In this document: positions 13,201-24,883 of the stretch, in pieces | Position numbering within the stretch: position 1 is the stretch's first letter | Layout: every line of letters begins with the position of its first letter | NCBI GenBank assembly: GCA_003956705.1 | Contig: QZCP01000001.1 | Span: 1-64,000, forward strand | Source of the DNA: Brevipalpus yothersi | Taxonomy: Eukaryota; Arthropoda; Arachnida; Trombidiformes; Tenuipalpidae | Length of the DNA: 64,000 nt | Direction: 5' to 3' | Notes under the pieces: generated by a model | Database searches by the model: none | Seen by the model: the letters and a program-made list of their open reading frames with translations, nothing else | Told to the model about the DNA's origin: nothing | Program-made: the position numbers and the translations under genes

Positions 13201-13918
13201 CTTCGATTTTACCTCTCATTCTTTGGTAGAGTTTTAGGTCGATTGTGTGGAGATTGGAAAAAGATTCACAGATGACTGAGAGGCTGCTCCCTGAGATGGA
13301 ATCAACTCTCAGTTCTTCTAGGGATGAGTGACAACCAGAAGCAAGTTTAATGAAACTCTCATCAGTGATCTAAAGAGAGATATGTTAATTCTAATTTGAA
13401 AGAAAAAATTTCATATTACTCCACTTTTCTGCACCCATACACATCTAGGATTCTCAATCCAGATGATTACTGGAAGGACTCTCCAGTAATGCCCGATCGA
13501 CCACATAAAATCAAACTTTTCAAGTTGCCGAAGACTTTGAGAAGCTCACTCAGAGCCTTATTATCTAAACTTTCACGATCAGTCAATTCAAAACCGTACC
13601 AAATTGTAGAGAAACATCTTTCAACATTCTCCCGGCATCAAACTTGTAATAACCTTCAACCCCGGGCATCATTCTGCTAGAATTTGGGTAGAATATCGCT
13701 CAAGTTTGAAGCAGCAAGCTTCTCGAGCAGGGGACAACATTCACCTGAAATTCGTGGGATATGGGAGTGAAATTTTTAAATTCAGGTTATCCATAAAAAC
13801 TCTGAAATGAACTCCAATTCAAAAGAGCACTACCAGATATGTCAGGTGTTCGGATGAAACGTAATTCAATTTCGAGATGTCAAGTTTTTCAATTTGTGAA
13901 CAATATATGTCTAAATAT
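13200..13918 (-). pseudogene. Unit D: LRR exon remnants, left part
   Basis: Minus-strand LRR exons corresponding to exons 6-9 of unit A: about 13235-13370 (..GCHSSLEELRV-like), about 13425-13590 with an in-frame KSLILCGRSGITGE segment that unit A has lost, then about 13690-13745, and a piece of exon 6 reading CSQIEKLDIS at about 13830-13918. Neither the last LRR exons nor the RRM and F-box are present here. The exon 6 piece is interrupted at 13918 by an LTR retrotransposon and seems to resume at 15600 (..VFAIKVRYL..). Clearly a dead fragment. Confidence 0.75.
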
Positions 13919-14516
13919 TGTGAGAGAAAACCGAGACAAAACGAACTGAACACGAGAAATGATGAGCGAGCAGCTCGTCTTGAGCTCGATGTTCCTGATT
14001 CGACAGGCTAATCGGGCCACGATCGCCTGTCAGGTTCACACGACCTAACGGGACCGACAGTAGGCACTGAACAACAGTGGGCAAACTTATAATAACTAGG
14101 AAAGTTTAATATAAGACAATTTGGGGTAAATACAAACTGATCTCGACCAGAGCTTGGGCAGAGTTTCGCCTTACTCGAGAAGAGTAAAACTTAACTGTGT
14201 CCTAACAAAGGACATCGGTCGCCTTATATAGCGGCAAACCGTGGGAAAGGAATTTGAGGGAGTAAAGAGAAGGAAAGGGATCTTGCTGATCCCTGGATGC
14301 TGAGGCCAGTTCTTCGGCCGAAGCATCTTGCACAAATGTGTGAAAAGCCTGGTTGGCTTTCTAGATGCGAGCAGCATCTGGTATTGACCCATCCCGGGTC
14401 AAAAGAGAGGGAAAATAGACAAAGAGAAAATACAAATGCATATATATAATTGAGTAAATGAAGATCCTCATCCGATGATGAGAATATCATCGGGGAGGTC
14501 AGAGATTTCGCTCACA
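13919..14516 (-). repeat. 3' LTR (complete)
   Basis: 598-bp LTR with inverted TGTGAG/CTCACA ends. A TATATAA motif on the minus strand at 14224-14230 could be the promoter in the equivalent 5' LTR. Confidence 0.85.
14224..14230 (-). promoter_or_regulatory. LTR TATA box
   Basis: TATATAA on the minus strand inside the LTR, in a GC-richer setting (gccgctatataaggcgac). Its place within the LTR suits a U3 promoter. Confidence 0.5.
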
Positions 14517-14537
14517 GACCCCCGCTCCGTGATCAGA

Positions 14538-14718
14538 TTACTTCCTCGATGATGTCGAAGAAGAGGATGAGGTAGAGAGGGCTCGTGTTGTGCGACGCCT
14601 TGGTATAACTGGCTTGCTTTTCTTTCTGATGAAAGGACTGTCTTCAGCAGTAGGCTGAGATGCGGCCAAGAGGCTGACGTCTTGAGGAGGATGAGGTTGA
14701 GCTTTGCGTTGAGCAGCA
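14538..14718 (-). CDS. C-terminal end of retrotransposon polyprotein (partial)
   Basis: An open minus-strand frame enters from the N gap and stops at 14538, about 20 bases before the purine tract and 3' LTR. The end is Ser- and Arg-rich (RKKSKPVIPRRRTTRA, then a poly-Ser stretch), compatible with the tail of a gypsy-like Pol. No catalytic domain is visible because the rest lies in the gap. A second frame stays open beside it, so the choice rests on the stop position. Confidence 0.4.
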
Positions 14719-15415
14719 NNNNNNNNNNNNNNNNNNNNNNNNNNNNNNNNNNNNNNNNNNNNNNNNNNNNNNNNNNNNNNNNNNNNNNNNNNNNNNNNNN
14801 NNNNNNNNNNNNNNNNNNNNNNNNNNNNNNNNNNNNNNNNNNNNNNNNNNNNNNNNNNNNNNNNNNNNNNNNNNNNNNNNNNNNNNNNNNNNNNNNNNNN
14901 NNNNNNNNNNNNNNNNNNNNNNNNNNNNNNNNNNNNNNNNNNNNNNNNNNNNNNNNNNNNNNNNNNNNNNNNNNNNNNNNNNNNNNNNNNNNNNNNNNNN
15001 NNNNNNNNNNNNNNNNNNNNNNNNNNNNNNNNNNNNNNNNNNNNNNNNNNNNNNNNNNNNNNNNNNNNNNNNNNNNNNNNNNNNNNNNNNNNNNNNNNNN
15101 NNNNNNNNNNNNNNNNNNNNNNNNNNNNNNNNNNNNNNNNNNNNNNNNNNNNNNNNNNNNNNNNNNNNNNNNNNNNNNNNNNNNNNNNNNNNNNNNNNNN
15201 NNNNNNNNNNNNNNNNNNNNNNNNNNNNNNNNNNNNNNNNNNNNNNNNNNNNNNNNNNNNNNNNNNNNNNNNNNNNNNNNNNNNNNNNNNNNNNNNNNNN
15301 NNNNNNNNNNNNNNNNNNNNNNNNNNNNNNNNNNNNNNNNNNNNNNNNNNNNNNNNNNNNNNNNNNNNNNNNNNNNNNNNNNNNNNNNNNNNNNNNNNNN
15401 NNNNNNNNNNNNNNN
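14719..15415. other. Assembly gap (697 N)
   Basis: Run of N inside the LTR retrotransposon. It swallows most of the internal region and about 414 bp of the 5' LTR. Confidence 0.99.
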
Positions 15416-15599
15416 CAAATGTGTGAAAAGCCTGGTTGGCTTTCTAGATGCGAGCAGCATCTGGTATTGACCCATCCCGGGTCAAAAGAGAGGGAAAATA
15501 GACAAAGAGAAAATACAAATGCATATATATAATTGAGTAAATGAAGATCCTCATCCGATGATGAGAATATCATCGGGGAGGTCAGAGATTTCGCTCACA
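15416..15599 (-). repeat. 5' LTR (end only)
   Basis: 184 bases that match the end of the left LTR without a difference that I could see; the rest is in the gap. Followed directly by ATAT, the presumed target duplication, and by the continuation of the unit D exon. Confidence 0.85.
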
Positions 15600-16779
15600 A
15601 TATCGAACTTTGATTGCAAAAACTCGAGTGATCATATAAGATGATTAGAACTGACTGATATTCTTCATTATCTTTATTGTAAGTTCGATTCTTTAGGAAA
15701 GTATTGTTTTTCTTTGAATATTTTCTTTTTTAAATTCTGATTTTGTCACAAGTTTGCACAAAACTGAGCACTTTTGGTGCTGGCTAGCTTAATTCGAAGT
15801 GAATGAGATGCAGAAACAAATTATGATCTAATGTTTCGACCGTTTCGAAGTTACTGGAGCAAAATCATTTTCATGAAATCTTTCAGCTTTCTATTATGAC
15901 ACTGATTTTTGGCTGTTTTTTCAAGACTTGGAGTATTTTGGATCACCGAGGCGTTTTCTCCGATTAATAAACTTTGTATCAATTACGTTAACTTCGGGTG
16001 GATGAGTCGATCATACTCCACTCATTTTCTCTTACCAGAATATTTCAATCAAATCTCTTGGAGGTTTATAAGCTCCAGGTGAGGGAATGATTAACGCAGG
16101 AAGGGATGCTCTCTTATCATGAGGTTTATGAAATCCAAAAACAATCATGCCTCTACTCTCATTGTTATCAATTCAGTCCCATGGAATAGTTCGAAAACTC
16201 AAATCACTGAGATGAATCTATATTGAGCCAACCTAGAAGAGTCCAGAAAACTAATGCTGTGGATTGATAGGTTGCAAAATAAAAGACAGAAAAAAGAGAG
16301 CTGAAATTTCTGATGAACAACAATTATGGTGAGAAACTAATGCACACTGAACATATTAGTGAAGGTTGTTGAATTTCTGTAGTGAACTCATGAGTTGACA
16401 TCAGAAATCGAGTTTTGGTAAAATACTGATCTTTAGACAGGTATATAATATTAATTCAAATGATCAGAGTATCGATTCAATGAGTAACAACATCACGATA
16501 GCAGTATAAAAGAAATAGAGCTCAAAAGGCACCCAGGAAATTATATTGGTAACCCAAACATGGTGATGTAGAGGAGTTTCTCTTGTTGATGAGTATCTTC
16601 GACTTGTTAGAAATCATATAAATATGAACACAGAACTTGTATCAATGTATGGTAGGATTATCACGATTTTTACTACAAATCCAGCAGGAATCCCTCATTT
16701 GAGTCAATTTTTCGGTGTGTTCAAGAGAAAATAAAAAAACCCAAACTTTGAACCATTTTTGTCACAAAAAGGAACCAGA
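15600..16779. other. Spacer between unit D and unit E
   Basis: The first about 40 bases look like the other half of the interrupted unit D exon. Beyond that no gene is seen. About 16240-16690 is a diverged match to 4080-4700, the 3' flank of unit B. An open minus-strand frame at 16704-17204 is a shadow of the repetitive acid-coding tail of unit E. Confidence 0.5.
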
Positions 16780-19700
16780 TTATGCGTGATCTTCCAAGTA
16801 TCCATCTCGAGAAGTTTTTTCATCATCGGAGTCATTTCCAGCATTTTCTTTTTCTGGAAATTCACGGGCAGTAAGCTCTTCATTGAGTCCACTAGAATCA
16901 TTCTCGTTATCAAATTCATCATTACTCTCGCTGCAAGTTTCCCAAGAAGATTCGCTGTTGAAGGACCTTCCATCGTAATCAGAATTTTCTTCATAAGATT
17001 CAGAGGAATTACTCTCATTATAAAAATCATCAAGATCATTTGCATCCGAAAACTCATCAGAATCATGATAATATCCATCAGAATCTTCTCGATCATGAAG
17101 GCTCTCGAGATCATCTTCATCATCCAGTTCATCAGAATCTTCCTCATCATAAGAGTCCTCAAGATCATCTTCATCATCAAATTCATCAGAATCATCTTCG
17201 TCATCTAAGGCATCAGAAGAATCTTCGTCATAAAATTCATCAGAATCGTCGTATCCAAAGTAGTGGTCATAAAAATGATTTCCAAAGAAATAGTCAAAAG
17301 AGTCATGAGACTCATCTTCGTCCTCACACTCTAATTGATAATCCAGTTCCTCCTCCAGTCCGAAAATACCTTGTTGAGTTTTCAAATCACTTATCTTAAC
17401 CAGCTCTCCTCGATATTTGATAATCAGATGACGATTCAGAAGCTCCTGAGTTTTCAAACCATAGGCAGTCAGCAAAGTCTCGACTGTAAGTTCTCTACAT
17501 TCATCAACATCTAGAAAATTCAGATTTGAGCATCCAGTCAAAATTCCTTTCAGGCCATCATCTGTCACTTCAGTTTCTGCTAATAATAATCTTTCCAGAA
17601 AGTTGAGGCTATGGAAAGATTCAATATCCAGGTCACTTATCTGAAGAAAGATGAGAAACTGATTATCAAATAAATTGAGAGCTTGAATCTTCTATTACCA
17701 TAGAACTTGATAGATCCAGGCATCTGAGATCCTTGCAAAAATCGGCTAATTTGGAGAATCCCTCGCCAGTCAAACAATAACTACAAGGAAGACGCAGTTC
17801 TTTGAGATTTCTGCAGGATTCAAGAAACCTGATGAATATCTCATCTTCTATCTTATTTTCTGGGTAAATATATAGACTCTCAAGTTTCTCGAACTTTGGA
17901 GTAATCTTGAAGACTTTTGATAGAATGCCTGAGAGAAAAATTGAGAGAAACATCTCTTATTATATCATCTCTTATCAAACATGGAAGGAGTACTCACTTT
18001 TTTTCACATTTTGAAGCTCAAGTGTGTGTAAGTTTGGAAAAGATTCCCAGATGACTGATAGCTCTTTTTGCGAAATTGGTCCAACTTTGAGTATTTTTAG
18101 AGAGGAATGGCATTTCTTGGCAAGTTTAGCCATACTTCCAGTCAGAATCTAGAGATGAGAAATATGAGGCATACTCGACTCAAGCTAGCGAAATTCTATT
18201 TACATTCTTGCATCCACGGATATCTAGAATCTCCAATTCGGGGAAATGAGAAAAACATTCGCCGGTAATTTCATTGCGTCCAGATAAATTCAAGTCTTTC
18301 AAGTTATGGGTAACTTTGAGGAGTTCAGAGAGAGTTTCGTCTTTTAAATGACGCCAATCATGCAGGTCAATAGCCTGAAAATTTTTGGAAAAACATGAGA
18401 GAAAAAGGCTTCGAATGAATTCCAATTACCTTTAATCCCGGACAATGTTGAGCCAAGTCTTCAACCAACGTTGCGGCACTATATATGCTACCGATTTTCT
18501 CGAGCTTGGGACAGCACAGACCTAGAGCCAATGGTACAATTTTCATCTTAGAGATCCATGAGATTAATTACATAGGGCGCTAAAAACTAACCGATAATCT
18601 CAACTGTAATTTCATCTATGTAATAGGATCTTGCAATCCCCAATTCTTTCAAATTGGGATATTTCTTCAAAATCGTGAAAATATACTCGTTGAATTCTGT
18701 TTTGGAATGAGGAAGTAGTTAAATTAAGAGTTTCCAACATTAGTAAATTCGAGAAACTCGAAGGATGCTAGTATCAAATAAAATGAAGTCGAGAATAGCT
18801 CAATAGAACGAAATGCTAGTGTCGAGCTTACCCTCGGATTGATCTGTTTGAGGTAGTTTATCAATGTAAATGCTTCTTTTATGTTGTTGAATATCTTGAA
18901 CAACGTCGTACCATCTCCTGCAAACTGGTGAAAATTTTTTATTTTCTGGGAGTTCCAGCATCTGAAACTCATACCTGATGCACAGTTATCCAACTCAACA
19001 GAATTGAGATTACAAAGAATATTCCTGATGATATCATCAGTTAGAGAATGGAATCCACAAGGATCACAGTCTTCCTCTTCATTGTTTTTCTCTCTTTCAA
19101 CTTCTCCAGATATCAATTTTGAGATAAGTTCCTCACGCTCTTTTGCTCTCTGATTATTGAGCTCTTCGCGATTTTTTACAAAATTATATACTCTGGATCT
19201 CACAGTTTCTTCAGCTGGTGATACCTTGAGTGTTCTGAAAAGATTGTAAGGAGGAGGATTATGATAAGGATGAAAGGAGTCAAAGAAAAACGTGTTTACT
19301 AATTTGTGGGGGGCAATTCACCTTTTATGAGGTTCCTGAATCCAACTTCCCATGATTGACTTGACATCAACAGTTAATTGCTCCTCTGTTGCGTTCAGGA
19401 CTTTCTGTGCATCCTCTGAGTTCTCGAAAGTCACATATCCATAACTGAATGTAAACAGATATATGAAGTAATGATAGACTACGAATGTAATGAGATGAAA
19501 AAGGGAAAGTTTCCGTATTGGACACTAATTCATACCCCTTTGATTGCCAAGCTCTGTGGTATTTAATCACATAGAAGTGACTCACTGGACCAAAATTATG
19601 ATGGAAAAATTTTCGATAAGACGAGGTAAATTTTTTCATCGACACTCGCCCCTAACAAAGAAACAAAAATAAATCCACATGCATGTTAACAGATCATCAG

Positions 19701-19812
19701 TACTGACTTTTCCTCCGAGATTCTCAACAAGTAATTCATTAAATTCAGCTGAAGACTGAACGGAGATGTCGAGTGATGGGGATGATAACTGTTGACCACT
19801 GGGGATAGACAT
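16780..19812 (-). CDS. Unit E: RRM-F-box-LRR protein with very long acidic tail
   Basis: Intact member of roughly 750 aa. Start MSIPSGQQLS at 19812 (an in-frame Met at 19869 is possible). RRM: RNP2 LLVENLGG, FFHHNFGPVSHFYV, RNP1 SKG-YGYVTF (canonical). Linker RSRVYNFVKNREELNNQ; F-box HSLTDDIIRNILCNLN plus VCRRWYDVVQDI. LRRs include LCCPKLEKI, THNLKDLNLSG, SCRNLKELRLP and CSNLNFLDVDEC. After the last LRR a tail of about 180 residues (16780 to about 17330) is dominated by Asp, Glu and Ser with irregular repeats of DDEDDSDE and DEEDSDELDD type. Such tails often bind basic partners or act as nucleic-acid mimics; here that is only inference. The sibling units B and C have much shorter tails, so the tail has grown by slippage or unequal exchange of GAT/GAA-rich DNA. 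Confidence 0.85.
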
Positions 19813-19869
19813 TGTTGCTGAGGCAATTGGCTCATCTGTCTCACTAGCTTGACCAACGGTTGTGATCAT

Positions 19870-20627
19870 TATCGCATAAATTTATCAACTGATGAAATGA
19901 AGCTATTGACCATTAAACATACACATTGCTAAACATGGAACAATTGAAATGAAAAATAACAAGAACGTGTTGTTTTGAACAAAGTTGCAAAAGTTTCTTG
20001 AAAAACCATGAAGAAACTTTTTGCACGCTTGTGATGAAGGTCGAACTTAGCTTTGAAAGACACAAAAAGTAAACATAACTTAGTGCGCAATGCGTGATGA
20101 TAAAGTTTTGGAGGCAAAAGTTGTTCAATAAGTTTCGATTTTGTGGCTGCTTTTTGTGGGCTGATTATTGGGATTGATAGTCAAGAAGAGATATTCCATA
20201 CCCTTGAGTCATAGAAAAATTCTAAGAGATGGCTAGGAAATAAATTGCAAAACAAATCTTATCCAATAATCAAAGAGAAATGTCAGCAAATTAAATGGCT
20301 TGCAATGAAAGAAAGAACAGTTCTATGCCGAAGAGGATTTTGTATTTGAAATTGAAAATTCAGGATATGGGGTTAATAAAGGTTTCCATTGGTCGGATGG
20401 CATGATTAATTTATAAATCTCTGGCTTTGGAAAATATACAAAAAATAGGTGCCAGTTGGGAGGCGAAATAATTTCCCCGCATGAACACAACAGGTCAATT
20501 TCCAAAGACATCAGAACTTTTGAGCAAAAATTTTGATTCGAGAAGATCGTGTGGCTTCAACTCATTGATTCACAGATAATGATGATGACTCGCCCTAATT
20601 CGTACGTGTATGATCCTCATTGCAAGT
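19870..20627. repeat. Block-duplication flank (copy 1)
   Basis: No gene seen. From about 20060 on, the sequence closely matches 30757-31304 and, from about 20160, 51545-51989. All are the 3' flanks of the F, I and O genes. The left edge of the match at about 30757 marks one junction of the block duplication. Confidence 0.75.
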
Positions 20628-23208
20628 TTAATAATCGAGTTCTTCTTCAGATGAGCTTCTATTGTAATCAGAATCCTCAAGATCACCATAGGTTTCAAGA
20701 AGTTTTTTTTTGCTTTCTATAGATCCAATTTCAACATATTGACCATGTAAGCCCAAGTAAAATGGCTTGTTCAGTAAGCCTTTTTCTTTGAGACCATATG
20801 CAGTTAACAAAGATCGGTATGAAACACGCCTACATCCATCCACGCTGAGACAGAATAATTTGGGGCATTTTTTAAGAATTTTGCCCACATCATCATCTGT
20901 AATTCTAGTTGCGTTCAGATTCAGTTTGCGAAGATCAAGTTTGCATAAAGAGTTCAGGCTTCGCTTCGTTATCTGGGAAAAAAGAAGAAAGAAAATATCG
21001 AGTACTATCAGAAGACACTTGAAGAGTTTTTTCTTACCCTTGATCCTGAGAGCTCAAGATATTGGATGTTCTCACAAAATTTCGATATTTTAGAGATTGA
21101 ATTGTCAGTCAACCATTCACCACAGACCATTTCTAGAACTCTGAGCTTTGGGCAGGATTTCAAGACTTGGGTGAAATTTCTATCATCAATACCCTTCAAT
21201 CTAGCGGATAGAGGAGAAAGATGCAAGACTTCCAGCTTCTTGAGCTTCGATACATGACAAAAAGAAAAGTAGGCCGCTTCTAAAGGAGAGATTCGAGAAT
21301 TTTATAGTTCCTTTCACAAGTTTTAAAAAAGACTCACCTCCGTTGAGTTCCTCAAGCCATAGTTCCTTGAGATTTGGGAAGGATTTACAAACAACCGCAA
21401 GCACTTCTGCGGAAATGAATTCTGTTCCAAACTTCTCCAGAGACGAATGACATTTTTCGGCAAGTTTAGCGAAAGCTTTTGTTGAAGTCTTGATAATAAC
21501 ATGAAGCTTAGAGATTAGATAAGGGGTAAATGCTCATCAACTTACTTTTTCATTGTAAGGAAATCCCAAATATTTCAGTCGAGACAAGTGTTGAAGACAT
21601 TCTCCAGTTATCTCGGGCGCAAAACCGACATACAAAGATTCCAATTCAGTAGCAACTTTGAGTAGCCCGCAAAGATTATCCTCAGTCAAATTTTGGCACA
21701 TTTCGAAAATTACTTCCTGAACACAAACGAATATATTACCTAGTTGACAATTGTGATAAGATCCCAGATCAGATTACCTTCAGTCTTGGACATCGCAGAG
21801 CAAAATCTTTGAGAGAAATTTTAGCCCAGTCGCTGATTCCAAATTGTATTTTCTCCAGCATTGGACAACATTCCCCTTGAATAAAAGATTTTCACTAGGA
21901 ACGAACTTCAAATATCATGAATGAGCTCACCAACTATACGCAGTGTAGCGTCATCTGCTTTCAATGATAAACCAAATTCCAATTTCTTCAGCCGTGGACA
22001 TTTTTTCAAAATATGAAAAACTTTCTGACTGGATCCTGAGAATTGAGATATTGTTTAGACAATAAATGCTCTAAATTATCCTAAATTACAAGCCTATACT
22101 CAAGAGCTGGTTTAGACAAAAAACCTACCCAAGCTTTTGGAGGAGAGAGAACTGAAATCAAGTTTCTCTCTGAATGACCAGATATCTTGAGCAATTGTGT
22201 TCCATTTTCTACAAACTATTAAAAGAATTTCAAAATTTACCGGCATTTGCGAGATTGTATTAATCATACCCAATTCACAAGAAGTCAAGTCCTTCGGATC
22301 TTTGAGCTCCCGAAATATTCGACGTATATGATCATCCGACAAACCGTAGAATCCAGTAGTGCATCGATCTTCCTCTCTTACAACCGATTCTCTCTCGGTT
22401 CTCTTAGATCTCTTCTCTGGCACACTCTTTTCACATTCGCTCAACACTTCATCCGTTTTTTCTTCAATGGCCTCTTTCCTGATTCTTTTGCATCTTCTAA
22501 CTGGCACAATCTCTTGACTTTCTCTCGAAGTATTCTCTTCATATTTCTCTGGATCTTGTGCGGAGCTTTGGACTTTATTTGTCACTTCTTCAGCTGCAAA
22601 GACCTTGAGAGTTCTAGTAGAAATAGATATCTGTTAGTGAAAACTCATCATTAGCCATTTATCTTTACCTTTTAGAGAGACGTTTAGGACCATTAGAAAA
22701 TGACCGCAAATCGATTGTCAATTGTTCTTTAGTAGCATTCAGAGCTTTTTCCACACTACTTGAGTCTTTGAAAATGACGCAGCCATATCTGTGAAGAGAG
22801 AGAGTAGTCATTTCTCGCTCATGAAAGCCAAGAAAAAGCAAGGGTTGAGCATGAGATAATCATGCAAGCAAAGGAGCCACATTCAGATGCAATTGTAAAA
22901 ATTCTTCGAAAAAACCGATACCTACCCACGAGCGCGAGGATTCACTTCATCCAGTACCACATTGAACCTATCCACAGGTCCAAAATTATCCTCAAAAAAT
23001 TTTTGATAGAACATAACAAAAGATGCCATCGGTAGTTGTTTCTGTGAAGAATTAGAGAAGAAAAATTGGCAAATCACTTATCAATAATTTACCAATAACT
23101 TACATTATATCCAATGTTCTTCACGATTAACTGGTTCGGTTGTGTTGAAGATTGAGTTGAAGTTGAGGGTAATGAGGATCGGTCGATCTCATCGTCTTTA
23201 GATGACAT
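20628..23208 (-). CDS. Unit F: RRM-F-box-LRR protein (type F/I/O)
   Basis: Fully modelled and intact. Exons: 23104-23208, 22926-23041, 22669-22788, 22270-22613, 22129-22215, 21931-22035, 21778-21875, 21546-21716, 21338-21488, 21038-21279, 20628-20972; they sum to 1884 nt, 627 aa plus stop. Residues about 28-112 form the RRM (RNP2 LIVKNIG, FFEDNFGPVDRFNVV, RNP1 ARG-YGCVIF). Residues about 120-200 are a basic linker with two (R/K)RxKR motifs, each followed by an acidic stretch, with ECEKSVP between them. The F-box is GLSDDHIRRIFRELKDPKDL plus VCRKWNTIAQDIW across an intron. Cysteine-type LRRs follow (ECCPMLEKI, SCPKLRVLEM, KCPKLFCLSVDGC) and the protein ends SSSEEELDY, a possible CK2 target. 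Inferred nuclear or cytoplasmic SCF adaptor that may recruit RNP substrates. Confidence 0.9.
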
Positions 23209-23416
23209 GGTTGATTCCAAATGATTACGGTCCGGACAATGTGTCTCTATTGATAATTCGACCTGATCAATGAATGTTTTCAGCCAATAACCGAGTCAAT
23301 CCGTCAAAATTAATGAAAACTAAATGTGAAAATATAATGTAAACATGAGCACATCAACCCATTGCTCAATCAGATCACTTTAGTGAAGTCAATTCAACCT
23401 AAAACGTGCTCGCTTG

Positions 23417-23482
23417 TTTATATCTCGATTTTTTGGCGCATTTTTTGAAGCCCGCGAAAATTTGAGATACAGTGGCGGGAAA
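23417..23482 (-). promoter_or_regulatory. Promoter of unit F: TATA box with two E2F-type sites
   Basis: On the minus strand, upstream of the start at 23208: a TATAAA box (23417-23422), then a perfect E2F consensus TTTSSCGC as tttggcgc (23432-23439), a CCCGCGAAA element (23451-23459) and a second perfect E2F site as ggcgggaaa (23474-23482, reverse TTTCCCGCC). The order E2F-E2F-TATA is right for transcription of unit F. The element is kept in units I and O. The E2F assignment is by consensus only. Confidence 0.6.
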
Positions 23483-23499
23483 GATCTATTATCACAGCA

Positions 23500-24560
23500 G
23501 GCACTCACTTGTAAGCAATAATTGATCACCGATAGATGAGGATTGAATTTGGATGTTAGTTTAAAGATAATGCTATCTGGTTATGGTGGATGAAAACATC
23601 GAATCTGTTACCGATTGGTATCTAAAAGAGTTGTTGTGACTAGAACCGAAATTCTTCACAAGTCACCATTCGGAGCTACGGGATGACCAACCATGAGGTG
23701 AATAGCAGAGAAACCATTAACGTGAATGTATAAAATGCTACCTTGTAAGAACATTCTCTATTTCAATTTGACTTTCGACTCATGTCAATCATGAAAAATT
23801 GGGTAGAAGCTCCTTTCGGAGAAACTGAATGGCTCATTAGCCGCTCTGTTGCGTGCTAGGAAATTTATCGGAGATTATCTCACCGATGCCCTCAAAATTT
23901 TATCACAATATCCAACGTTCAGTTTTTTTATCTTTGTCGCTATTTTTGATAAGTTGAGAGTGTGAAGAGTATACTTTTCCAGGTGATTCAAATGCGACAG
24001 GCTAGTTTAGGGGAAAATGATCTCCTGGGGACGCATTAAATGAGAGAAAGAGAGAGCTATCACCTATTTTCTGAGACACGACAAGATCCTATTCATTGTT
24101 CAATCACTTTAGAAAAGATAACATGCTCAGCTTTTGCACCTATGATCAGAGAGGAACCTAATTTACGTTTACAAAAGGAGAATATCAGACTCTCTTAGTT
24201 TGGAGCACTTTCTCATTCAAGCGTACTGATAGCAAAGACGGAAAGAATTAACTTGACTATCAATTCCAGCTATTCAGAGTTGACCAATATACCTATTGCT
24301 ACAAAGGGTGATTTGCATGAAATCGATTTGGATGGATTCAAATGCATACAAATTGTGATCTCCAATGGAGATTCTCCATCTGAAGAGCTGCATGTATTTT
24401 ATTGGTCGAATTTTATTGATTATCCCTCATTCAAGCTGGCTGGAACTCTCAGTCTTGCTGTTATCTTGCTGATGGATGAATTGGCCAAGGATTCCAATAT
24501 CTTCTCTAAACCTCCCAAACTTCCAAGACATGAAATTTTGGCTCTACGATAAGAACTTGT
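23500..24560. repeat. Conserved inter-unit region with a plus-strand open frame
   Basis: Matches 34300-34960 and 54880-55560. It holds plus-strand open pieces, the longest at 24253-24552 (99 codons, beginning MTINSSYSEL). The sibling regions break this frame, and no domain is recognised with confidence, so it may be the relic of an unrelated plus-strand gene or transposon carried along with the block. Confidence 0.5.
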
Positions 24561-24569
24561 GAGAAACAA

Positions 24570-24880
24570 CGAGACAAGGGTTTCCATCAGCTTCCTTCTC
24601 CATATCTCAGCGGAAGCTTGGCGAGTGGAGTTCAGTTTGAGGGACAAGACTCCGATTGGTTATCCGTGAAGATTGATAATTGAATCGGAAACATCTCTCG
24701 TAATAGCGAAGAGTGTTTTCCAAGAGTGGGCTAGAATATTCCGAACAGAGTTTGTTAAAGAGGATCGTTCGTTTCTTTTCTTACTAGATAACTCTAATGG
24801 CCACAAAATTCGATGATCCTCCAAATATTACATGCATTCCTGATTCTGATATGATAATTCAATCAGTTTGGTGAAACACA
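24570..24880 (+). pseudogene. Relic of pogo/Tigger-like (DDE_1) transposase
   Basis: Plus-strand frames near 24690-24870 read IAKSVFQEWARIF, then RSFLFLLDNSNGH and, after a frame change, ITCIPDSDMIIQSVW. This follows the order of the DDE_1 family, where a W-containing helix precedes LLLDN..H and then a LPPNTT..QP-like segment. Stops and frame changes show it is dead. It lies just beyond the stop of unit G; related relics lie beyond J and M. The match is by eye. Confidence 0.45.
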
Positions 24881-24883
24881 TAG

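Larger units (their letters stand above)
13919..15599 (-). mobile_element. LTR retrotransposon, internal part mostly assembly gap
   Basis: A complete left LTR (13919-14516, 598 bp, TGTGAG...CTCACA) and the end of a right LTR (15416-15599) flank an internal stub and a run of 697 N (14719-15415). The 184 bases present in both LTRs read as identical, so insertion was recent. The 4-bp sequence ATAT flanks both ends (13915-13918 and 15600-15603), as expected for a target duplication of a Ty3/gypsy-type or similar element. A purine tract (GGAGCGGGGG on the minus strand) sits directly next to the left LTR, which makes that the 3' LTR and the element minus-strand. Base composition is visibly richer in GC than the surroundings. 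The true internal region is probably far longer than the gap shown. Confidence 0.88.

Noticed and set aside
14468..15573. Long frames spanning the N gap
   Set aside because: They are open only because N cannot give a stop; just the stub outside the gap was kept.
16704..17208. Long frames on both strands over the unit E tail
   Set aside because: They are by-products of the GAT/GAA-type repeat that encodes the acidic tail; the tail frame continues the LRR exon and is the real one.
24253..24552. 99-codon plus-strand frame, considered as a phosphatase-like relic
   Set aside because: A weak resemblance to a tyrosine-phosphatase strand pattern could not be supported, and the sibling copies break the frame.
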